Assembly: GCA_027320785.1 (NCBI GenBank)
Contig: DAHVKR010000138.1
Location: 1-5,029, forward strand
DNA from: Bdellovibrionales bacterium
GTDB taxonomy: Bacteria > Bdellovibrionota > Bdellovibrionia > Bdellovibrionales > Bdellovibrionaceae
DNA length: 5,029 bases
Direction of reading: 5' to 3'
Under the pieces are notes generated by a model that did no database searches, was not told the DNA's origin, and saw nothing but the letters and a program-made list of their open reading frames with translations. Position numbers and translations under genes: made by a program. Below, in pieces: positions 1 through 5,029 of the stretch; within the stretch, counting starts at the first letter, position 1; each line of letters begins with the position of its first letter.

Positions 1-69
1 AAAGAAGATGAACATGTGATCCAGCGGCTAAGGGAAAAGATTGAAGCTCTTAAGGAAAAGCCCGAATAA
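1..69 (+). CDS. 3' end of an unidentified gene (last 22 codons)
   Basis: Frame 1 is open from the window edge to TAA at 67-69, followed at once by an in-frame TAG (70-72), so the gene ends in tandem stops. The other two + frames close within the first 18 bases, so this is the only candidate reading. The visible tail is highly charged, rich in Lys and Glu, and ends VIQRLREKIEALKEKPE, which looks helical with spaced hydrophobic residues and may be coiled coil. By position it could be a heat-shock gene such as grpE or hrcA, but the tail does not show the hydrophobic beta-domain ending typical of GrpE, so I do not name it. Whether it is cotranscribed with dnaJ is unclear: 92 bases and a good promoter separate them, and I see no convincing terminator between them. 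Confidence 0.6.
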   Translation, partial: KEDEHVIQRLREKIEALKEKPE

Positions 70-124
70 TAGGCAGTTTTAGAGTTAAAAGAAGAATCTA
101 TTCAAGGGCTTATAGGGTCGAGAC

Positions 125-154
125 CTTGACAGCTTTAGCTAGCCACCCCATATT
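125..154 (+). promoter_or_regulatory. RpoH (sigma-32)-type heat-shock promoter for dnaJ
   Basis: A -35 element CTTGACA (125-131) is followed by exactly 14 bases and then CCCCATAT (146-153). The known enterobacterial sigma-32 consensus is CTTGAAA, 13-15 bases, CCCCATNT, so the -10 matches fully and the -35 differs at one base. The same bases can also be read as a sigma-70 promoter, TTGACA (126-131), 17 bases, CATATT (149-154), so basal transcription is possible. The predicted transcription start is about 159-163, at the dnaJ ATG (162). A short inverted repeat, GGTC-GA-GACC (116-125), abuts the -35. No CIRCE element (the HrcA operator) is present, so control by a heat-shock sigma factor is the simplest reading. 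This is a motif match only. Confidence 0.75.
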
Positions 155-161
155 CAACACC

Positions 162-1289
162 ATGTCAACATCCCGTGATTATTACGAAATATTAGGTGTT
201 TCCAAGAGCGCCGATCAAGACACTATTAAGAAGGCCTATCGCAAATTGGCCATGCAGTTTCATCCTGACCGTAATCCGGGAGACTCCGCTGCTGAAGAAA
301 AGTTTAAAGAGGCGGCTTCGGCCTATGAAGTTCTGAGCGATCCTCAAAAGCGTGCGGCCTACGATCGTTATGGGCATCAAGCTTTTTCGGGTGGAGCCGG
401 AGGTCCTCAGTTCCAAAATATGGAAGATATCTTCTCTTCCTTCGGAGATATTTTCTCTGAGTTTTTTGGTGGCAATATGGGCGGCATGGGTGGAATGGGC
501 GGTCAGCGCCAGTCACGCACGGGACCGCGCCGCGGCTCTGATTTACGCTATATTTGTGAAATAGATCTTGAAGATGTTTTGAAGGGTCTTGAGAAAGACA
601 TTGAGTTTGATACTGAAGAAAATTGTGAGTCCTGTGGGGGTTCGGGAGCTGAAAAGGGAACCTCACCTGAAACCTGCCCCACCTGTCATGGCAATGGACA
701 AGTGGTCACGCGCCAAGGCTTTTTCACGATGGCGACGACTTGCCCGAACTGCCGAGGCGAAGGAAAAATTATTAAGAACAAATGTAAAAGCTGTAAGGGG
801 CACGGTCGAAATGCGGCTCACAAGAAAATCCGCGTGAATATTCCAGCGGGAGTGGACAACGGAACTCGCTTGCGTGTTTCGAGTGAAGGTGAAGGAGGCT
901 ATCGAGGAGGTAGTTCCGGTGATCTTTATGTGGAAATTCGAGTTCGTGAGCATGATATTTTTGCCCGTGAAGGGGAGAATCTTTATGCTAAAATTCAGAT
1001 CTCCTATTTGCAGGCTCTTCTGGGGGCCGATGTGGAAGTACCTATTTTAAATGGTAAGTCCACCCTGCATGTACCCACCTGCACTCAGCCTGATCAGATC
1101 GTCACATTGAAGGGTGAGGGGCTTCCCTCTTTAAAGGGAAATCGACGTGGGGATATTCAATTTGAGGTTCTCGTCGAGTTCCCTACAAAGCTGAAGGCAG
1201 AAGAGCATAAGCTTTTAGCTCAAATAGCTGAAATTAAAGGTGTTTCAGTCTCTCAGGAAAAGCATGGTTTTTGGAATAAGAAGAAATAG
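162..1289 (+). CDS. dnaJ: Chaperone protein DnaJ (class A Hsp40)
   Basis: This is the co-chaperone that binds unfolded proteins, hands them to DnaK and stimulates DnaK ATP hydrolysis in the cytoplasm. The 375-residue product has the full class A layout. The J domain (1-70) starts DYYEILGV and has HPD at 34-36. The Gly/Phe region (about 75-118) has two DIF motifs (89-91, 96-98) and a Met-containing GGM repeat (about 103-114). The zinc-binding domain has four CxxCxGxG motifs at 155-162, 172-179, 194-201 and 208-215, all cysteines intact. The C-terminal substrate-binding and dimerisation region ends GFWNKKK. Length is normal (E. coli about 376). ATG 162 is chosen because DnaJ proteins begin a few residues before DYYEILGV. 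An in-frame TTG at 126 would add 12 atypical residues and lies in the promoter -35. No Shine-Dalgarno precedes ATG 162. dnaK follows after 96 bases on the same strand. Confidence 0.98.
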   Translation: MSTSRDYYEILGVSKSADQDTIKKAYRKLAMQFHPDRNPGDSAAEEKFKEAASAYEVLSDPQKRAAYDRYGHQAFSGGAGGPQFQNMEDIFSSFGDIFSEFFGGNMGGMGGMGGQRQSRTGPRRGSDLRYICEIDLEDVLKGLEKDIEFDTEENCESCGGSGAEKGTSPETCPTCHGNGQVVTRQGFFTMATTCPNCRGEGKIIKNKCKSCKGHGRNAAHKKIRVNIPAGVDNGTRLRVSSEGEGGYRGGSSGDLYVEIRVREHDIFAREGENLYAKIQISYLQALLGADVEVPILNGKSTLHVPTCTQPDQIVTLKGEGLPSLKGNRRGDIQFEVLVEFPTKLKAEEHKLLAQIAEIKGVSVSQEKHGFWNKKK

Positions 1290-1295
1290 GTAAAT

Positions 1296-1321
1296 TTACG
1301 GAGCTGGGCTTGACTCCGTGA
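1296..1321 (+). other. Small hairpin between dnaJ and dnaK
   Basis: ACGGAG (1298-1303) and CTCCGT (1314-1319) are perfect inverted repeats around a 10-base loop. T1297-G1320 (wobble) and T1296-A1321 can extend the stem to 8 pairs. It begins 7 bases after the dnaJ stop. No T-run follows, so it is not a convincing intrinsic terminator. It overlaps the candidate dnaK -35 element, so it could be an operator, an mRNA 3'-end stabiliser or processing site for dnaJ, or chance. It does not match CIRCE. Confidence 0.4.
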
Positions 1322-1337
1322 CAATCCAACTCAAATT
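1309..1337 (+). promoter_or_regulatory. Candidate promoter for dnaK
   Basis: CTTGACT (1309-1315) resembles the -35 upstream of dnaJ. At the same 14-base spacing lies CTCAAATT (1330-1337), which matches only 4 of the 7 fixed positions of CCCCATNT. Read as sigma-70, it is TTGACT (1310-1315), 16 bases, CAAATT (1332-1337), with a weak -10. The start would be near 1345, giving a leader of about 40 bases that includes the dnaK Shine-Dalgarno. The -35 is good and the -10 poor, so dnaK may instead depend mainly on readthrough from the dnaJ promoter. Confidence 0.35.
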
Positions 1338-1372
1338 CATTATTGATAGCCGAACAGTTCATTTATCTAAAT

Positions 1373-1380
1373 AGAAGGAG
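1373..1380 (+). promoter_or_regulatory. Strong Shine-Dalgarno site of dnaK
   Basis: AGAAGGAG lies 5 bases (all T) before the dnaK ATG at 1386 and is close to the ideal anti-Shine-Dalgarno match. It fixes the dnaK start. It also shows that the organism uses classical ribosome binding sites, which makes their absence at dnaJ and acs notable. Confidence 0.9.
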
Positions 1381-1385
1381 TTTTT

Positions 1386-3302
1386 ATGTCTAAAATTATT
1401 GGTATCGACTTGGGAACGACCAACTCCTGTGTGGCCATCATGGAAGGTGGAGAGCCTCAAGTTCTTGTGAACGAAGAGGGAGCTCGAACAACCCCTTCTG
1501 TTGTTGCCTACACAAAAGAGGGTGAGCGTCTTGTGGGACAAATCGCGAAACGTCAGGCCGTCACAAACCCTGAAAACACGATTTACTCAGCTAAGCGTTT
1601 CATCGGTCGCCGTTTCGAGGAAATTCAAGAAGAAGTTAAACTCGTTCCCTACACTGTGGTTCAAAAAGGGAATGATTGTGGATTTAAAGTCCGTGATAAA
1701 GTGGCAAGTCCTGAGGAAATCGGTGCGGCTGTTCTTTCGAAATTGAAAAAAGTAGCAGAAGACTATTTGGGTGAGCCGGTGACAAAGGCTGTGATCACCG
1801 TTCCAGCTTACTTCAACGATGCTCAACGTCAGGCGACTAAGGATGCAGGACGAATTGCAGGTCTTGAAGTCATGCGGATTATCAATGAACCGACAGCGGC
1901 TGCTTTGGCCTACGGTTTGGATAAAAAGAAAGACGAAAAAATTGCGATCTACGACTTCGGGGGAGGTACATTTGATATCTCGATTCTCGAAGTCGGTGAT
2001 GGTGTTGTGGAAGTGAAGTCAACCAATGGGGATACTCATTTGGGTGGTGATAACTTCGATACTCGTATCCTAGAGTGGATGATTACAGAATTTAAAAAAG
2101 ACCAAGGTGTGGATCTTAAAAATGACAAGATGGCTCTTCAGCGTTTAAAAGAAGCCGCTGAAAAAGCGAAGATTGAACTTTCATCTTCTCAAGAGACAGA
2201 AATTAATCTTCCATTTATCACAGCCGATCAGTCAGGTCCTAAACATCTTCAAATGAAATTGACTCGATCTAAATTCGAACAAATGGTGGAAGACCTGGTT
2301 CGTCGCTCTATAGAGCCTTGTAAAAAAGCTTTGAGCGATGCAGGTATGAAACCAAGTGAAGTGGATGAGGTTGTTTTGGTGGGTGGATCGACTCGTATTC
2401 CAGCTATCCAAAAAGCGGTTAAAGAATACTTTGGAAAAGAGCCGAACAGAACAGTGAACCCTGATGAGGTTGTAGCTGTTGGAGCGGCCGTACAAGGTGG
2501 TGTTTTAGCCGGTGATGTGAAAGACGTTCTTCTTTTAGATGTGACTCCACTTTCATTGGGTATCGAAACCATGGGTGGCGTGATGACCACATTGATCGAA
2601 AGAAATTCTGCGATTCCCACTAAGAAATCACAGATCTTCTCGACAGCTGCGGACAACCAACCCGCTGTGGACATCCATGTTCTTCAAGGTGAGCGTAAGA
2701 TGGCAGGAGACAATAAGTCTTTAGGCCGTTTTGAGTTAACAGGTATTCCACCAGCACCTCGGGGTGTTCCTCAGGTTGAGGTGACATTCGACTTGGATGC
2801 CAATGGTATCTTGAATGTATCGGCTTTGGATAAGAGCACGGGAAAATCTCAACAGATCAAAATCACAGCACAAAGTGGTTTGACTGAAGAAGAAATTAAA
2901 AAAGCAGTGAATGATGCTCAAGCCATGGCTGAAGAAGATAAAAAACGCGCGGAAACAGCTCAAGCTCGAAACAACTTGGACAACTTGATCTATCAAACTG
3001 AAAAGCTTTTGAAAGATGAAGCAGCTAAGATTGGTGAAGGCGATAAGAAAACTGTTGAAGCAGCCATCGCAGATGCGAAGAAGGTCGTAGAAGATCGAAA
3101 TCAATCTGCTGAGCAAATGAAAGCGGCATTTGAAGCCCTCAATTCTGCGACTCACAAATTGACTTCTGAGCTTTACAAGCAACAAGCACAAGCAGGTGGA
3201 GCTGATAATAGCGGAGCTACAGGTGGAGCCACTGGTGAAGAGGCTAAATCTGATAAGGGTGACGATGATGTCATCGATGCGGACTACAAAGACGTCAATT
3301 AA
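1386..3302 (+). CDS. dnaK: Molecular chaperone DnaK (Hsp70)
   Basis: This is an ATP-dependent chaperone that folds, refolds and disaggregates cytoplasmic proteins with DnaJ and GrpE. In E. coli it also restrains sigma-32. The 638-residue product is full length. The nucleotide-binding domain (1 to about 378) has DLGTTNS (8-14), catalytic K70 in YSAKRF, R164 in [14 protein letters not shown] (equivalent to E. coli R167, which contacts the J domain), DFGGGTFD with T195 (E. coli T199), and LVGGSTRIP (331-339). The linker VLLLD (381-385) is intact. The substrate-binding domain keeps the client arch and pocket: M396, A421 and V428 correspond to E. coli M404, A429 and V436. A helical lid (about 500-600) precedes a Gly/Ala-rich, acidic disordered tail ending [13 protein letters not shown]. 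The segment at about 77-105 is the Gram-negative-type insert. The start is set by the SD at 1373-1380. It is downstream of dnaJ and closed by a strong terminator. Confidence 0.99.
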   Translation: MSKIIGIDLGTTNSCVAIMEGGEPQVLVNEEGARTTPSVVAYTKEGERLVGQIAKRQAVTNPENTIYSAKRFIGRRFEEIQEEVKLVPYTVVQKGNDCGFKVRDKVASPEEIGAAVLSKLKKVAEDYLGEPVTKAVITVPAYFNDAQRQATKDAGRIAGLEVMRIINEPTAAALAYGLDKKKDEKIAIYDFGGGTFDISILEVGDGVVEVKSTNGDTHLGGDNFDTRILEWMITEFKKDQGVDLKNDKMALQRLKEAAEKAKIELSSSQETEINLPFITADQSGPKHLQMKLTRSKFEQMVEDLVRRSIEPCKKALSDAGMKPSEVDEVVLVGGSTRIPAIQKAVKEYFGKEPNRTVNPDEVVAVGAAVQGGVLAGDVKDVLLLDVTPLSLGIETMGGVMTTLIERNSAIPTKKSQIFSTAADNQPAVDIHVLQGERKMAGDNKSLGRFELTGIPPAPRGVPQVEVTFDLDANGILNVSALDKSTGKSQQIKITAQSGLTEEEIKKAVNDAQAMAEEDKKRAETAQARNNLDNLIYQTEKLLKDEAAKIGEGDKKTVEAAIADAKKVVEDRNQSAEQMKAAFEALNSATHKLTSELYKQQAQAGGADNSGATGGATGEEAKSDKGDDDVIDADYKDVN

Positions 3303-3337
3303 GCCCAACTAGATAAATAAAAAGACTTAAAAGTCGG

Positions 3338-3371
3338 AAAAGGGAGCCCCAAAGGCTCCCTTTTTGTTTTT
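3338..3371 (+). terminator. Rho-independent terminator after dnaK
   Basis: AAAAGGGAGCC (3338-3348) pairs perfectly over 11 bases with GGCTCCCTTTT (3354-3364) around the loop CCAAA. TTTTTGTTTTT (3361-3371) follows the G/C-rich stem. It starts 36 bases after the dnaK stop and should end the chaperone transcript. The flanking A-tract makes it partly symmetrical, but no opposing gene is visible, so its job is probably one-directional. A smaller quasi-palindrome, GACTT-AA-AAGTC (3324-3335), sits just before it. Confidence 0.93.
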
Positions 3372-3385
3372 AAGCATGGAGCGCA

Positions 3386-3413
3386 TTGACCAACTGCTGC
3401 GTGACCCTGGAAT
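3386..3413 (+). promoter_or_regulatory. Candidate sigma-70 promoter for acs
   Basis: TTGACC (3386-3391, 5 of 6 matches to TTGACA), 16 bases, then TGGAAT (3408-3413, 4 of 6 matches to TATAAT). The start would be near 3420, giving a leader of about 16 bases to the acs ATG. Because the dnaK terminator lies just upstream, acs needs a promoter in 3372-3435, and this is the best one I see. I see no clear operator or activator site. It is a weak prediction. Confidence 0.35.
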
Positions 3414-3435
3414 TAAGCTTTCTTACCGTTAAATA

Positions 3436-5029
3436 ATGAATAAGGTTTCAAATTCAACTGACCCGCTGGATCCTTCTCTTCAATCTTTTTATCAGTCGTT
3501 AATTGATGGTTTGGATTGGTTTAAAAAACCAACTCATATTAAAACTATTTCTTATCATCGGCCCGTGAATATTGAATGGTTTAAAGATGGAGAGTTGAAT
3601 GTCACGGTGAACTGCCTCGATCGACATTTGCCAAAGTATGCTCAAGAAGTCGCATTTATTTGGGAAGCCGATGATCCGAAGACTCCTTCTAAAAAGGTCA
3701 CTTACCAACAGCTTCATGATGAAGTGAATCGCGCGGCCAATGTTTTGAAAAAAATGGGAGTGCGAAAAGGGGATCGAGTTACGATTTATATGCCGATGAT
3801 TGTCGAGGCTGCGGTCGCGATGCTTGCCTGTGCGAGAATTGGAGCTGTTCACTCTGTTGTCTTTGGTGGCTTTGCTCCCAGCTCGATTGCAGATCGTGTT
3901 TTAGATTGCGAGTCAGAATATATTTTGACGGCGGATGAAGGAAGGCGTGGGGGGAAGACGGTTGCTTTGAAGGCCAATGTGGATGAGGCCCTTGTGAAGT
4001 TAGAGACTTCGCCGGTTCAGGTGAAGAAAGTTCTGGTTTTCAAAAACACAGGCAATTCAATTGCCATGGAGGCAGGTCGAGATATTTGGTATCACGAAAT
4101 TTCTTCCACGGTCACAGATCATTGCCCTCCAGAGAGAATGAATGCCGAGGATCCATTATTTATTTTATACACTTCGGGATCCACTGGAAAACCTAAAGGA
4201 GTTTTGCACACAACGGGTGGGTATTTAGCCTGGGCTCGGTATACCCACGAGGTTGTTTTCGATTATAAACAAGGAGATGTTTACTGGTGCACGGCTGACG
4301 TAGGTTGGGTGACGGGACATTCTTATATTGTATATGGCCCTCTAGCGAACGCAGCCACTGGGTTGATATTCGAAGGTATCCCCAGCTATCCGACACCCTC
4401 ACGATTTTGGGATGTGGTGGACAAACATCAAGTTAATATTTTTTATACAGCTCCTACGGCTATTCGAGCCTTGATGCGAGAAGGAGATGATTGGGTTCAA
4501 AAATCATCGCGAAAATCATTGAAGCTATTAGGGAGCGTGGGAGAGCCTATCAATCCAGAAGCTTGGCACTGGTATCATCGAGTGGTGGGCGAAGGACGAT
4601 GCGATATTGTGGATACTTGGTGGCAGACCGAGACCGGTGGAATCTTAATCTCACCTATTCCCGGAAAAACAAAATTAAAGGCAGGCTCTGCGACTCGGCC
4701 TTTACCTGGAGTTTTCCCGAAACTTTTGACTTCGGAAGGAAAAGAAATCCAAGGTGAGGGCGAAGGGCTACTTGTAATTGCGGATTCCTGGCCAGGACAA
4801 ATGCGAACTGTTTACAAAGACCACAAGAGATTTGAGGAAACCTATTTCTCGGCCTACCCAGGGTACTACTTTACGGGTGATGGTTGTCGTCGGGATGTGG
4901 ACGGAGACTATTGGATCACAGGACGCGTGGATGATGTTTTGAATGTTTCAGGTCATCGTATTGGAACCGCTGAACTGGAAAGTGTTTTTGTGGGTCATTA
5001 CGGTGTTTCAGAGGCGGCAGTGGTAGGCT
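3436..5029 (+). CDS. acs: Acetyl-CoA synthetase, AMP-forming (3' end beyond window)
   Basis: Activates acetate in two steps: acetate + ATP to acetyl-AMP + PPi, then acetyl-AMP + CoA to acetyl-CoA + AMP. It allows acetate use or scavenging in the cytoplasm. 531 codons are open to the window end. Motifs: CLDRHL (60-65), [14 protein letters not shown] with W291 and T293 (Salmonella W309, T311), the P-loop [11 protein letters not shown] (245-255), VGEP (368-371), and [10 protein letters not shown] (393-402) with W396, equivalent to Salmonella W414, which limits the pocket to acetate. Also present are D482, R497, hinge D499 and R508, equivalent to D500, R515, D517 and R526. The C-terminal domain with the catalytic, acetylation-controlled lysine (Salmonella K609) lies outside the window. 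ATG 3436 is the first possible start, since TAA at 3430-3432 closes the frame, but no Shine-Dalgarno precedes it. The N-terminal region is about 12 residues shorter than in Salmonella Acs. Confidence 0.97.
   Translation, partial: MNKVSNSTDPLDPSLQSFYQSLIDGLDWFKKPTHIKTISYHRPVNIEWFKDGELNVTVNCLDRHLPKYAQEVAFIWEADDPKTPSKKVTYQQLHDEVNRAANVLKKMGVRKGDRVTIYMPMIVEAAVAMLACARIGAVHSVVFGGFAPSSIADRVLDCESEYILTADEGRRGGKTVALKANVDEALVKLETSPVQVKKVLVFKNTGNSIAMEAGRDIWYHEISSTVTDHCPPERMNAEDPLFILYTSGSTGKPKGVLHTTGGYLAWARYTHEVVFDYKQGDVYWCTADVGWVTGHSYIVYGPLANAATGLIFEGIPSYPTPSRFWDVVDKHQVNIFYTAPTAIRALMREGDDWVQKSSRKSLKLLGSVGEPINPEAWHWYHRVVGEGRCDIVDTWWQTETGGILISPIPGKTKLKAGSATRPLPGVFPKLLTSEGKEIQGEGEGLLVIADSWPGQMRTVYKDHKRFEETYFSAYPGYYFTGDGCRRDVDGDYWITGRVDDVLNVSGHRIGTAELESVFVGHYGVSEAAVVG

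Noticed and set aside
1..69. Assigning the partial upstream gene to grpE or hrcA by neighbourhood.
   Set aside because: Only 22 charged residues are visible and they do not show the conserved C-terminal features of either family.
58..80. A terminator-like arrangement, AAGCC then GGC then TTTT, after the first gene.
   Set aside because: Only three G/C pairs can form across a 9-base loop and the A/T arms are misaligned, which is too weak for an intrinsic terminator.
126..161. An upstream in-frame TTG start for dnaJ, adding 12 residues, with AGGG (114-117) 8 bases before it as a possible Shine-Dalgarno.
   Set aside because: DnaJ proteins begin within a few residues of DYYEILGV, the extension resembles nothing in the family, and TTGACA is better explained as the -35. 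The AGGG match is weak but not impossible.
70..161. Search for a CIRCE (HrcA) operator upstream of dnaJ, and also in the dnaJ-dnaK gap.
   Set aside because: No TTAGCACTC-N9-GAGTGCTAA-like repeat is present in either gap.
2249..2674. A 141-codon open frame on the - strand within dnaK.
   Set aside because: It lies wholly opposite dnaK in another frame and is Ser/Thr-rich with no recognisable domain.
2736..3308. A 190-codon open frame on the - strand opposite the 3' part of dnaK.
   Set aside because: It is fully antisense to a highly conserved gene, has a low-complexity Phe/Ser/Leu-rich product, and shows no family motif or upstream signal, so it is a shadow of dnaK codon usage.
4491..4757. 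An 88-codon open frame on the + strand in another frame within acs.
   Set aside because: The acs frame is unbroken there and encodes the VGEP and [10 protein letters not shown] motifs, so this is an out-of-frame shadow.
1..5029. Mobile elements, CRISPR arrays, tRNA or rRNA genes, or an accessory defence-type system.
   Set aside because: The window is filled by three conserved housekeeping genes with short gaps. I see no direct repeats with regular spacers, transposase motifs, integration scars or structured RNA.

Overview
The window reads as ordinary chromosomal DNA from a Gram-negative bacterium of moderate G+C. It holds a heat-shock chaperone pair followed by an acetate-activation gene, all on the + strand. 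The Gram-negative assignment rests on DnaK, which carries the extra segment in its first nucleotide-binding subdomain (about residues 77-105) found in Gram-negative but not Gram-positive DnaK. The order dnaJ-dnaK, rather than the common grpE-dnaK-dnaJ, and the acs neighbour would fit a Bdellovibrio-like or other 'deltaproteobacterial' lineage, but that is only an inference.

Layout: 1-69 is the last 22 codons of an unidentified gene, ending in tandem stops. 70-161 is a short intergenic stretch with a very good match to an RpoH (sigma-32) heat-shock promoter. 162-1289 is dnaJ (375 aa, class A J-protein). 1290-1385 is a second intergenic stretch with a small hairpin, a weaker promoter candidate and a strong Shine-Dalgarno site. 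1386-3302 is dnaK (638 aa). 3303-3435 holds a strong intrinsic terminator and then a weak promoter candidate. 3436-5029 is acs (acetyl-CoA synthetase), open to the window edge and lacking its C-terminal domain.

DnaJ delivers unfolded clients to DnaK and stimulates its ATPase through the HPD motif; DnaK closes its lid domain over the client. GrpE, the third partner, is not identifiable here. acs lies beyond the dnaK terminator, appears to be a separate unit, and has no obvious functional tie to the chaperones.

I see no previously undescribed system, mobile element, CRISPR array or RNA gene. The most interesting observation is that the RpoH-type promoter sits so close to dnaJ that its predicted transcription start falls at or within a few bases of the dnaJ ATG. 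This predicts a leaderless heat-induced dnaJ mRNA, in contrast to dnaK with its strong Shine-Dalgarno site. Smaller points are the shortened N-terminal region of Acs and its start codon without a Shine-Dalgarno.
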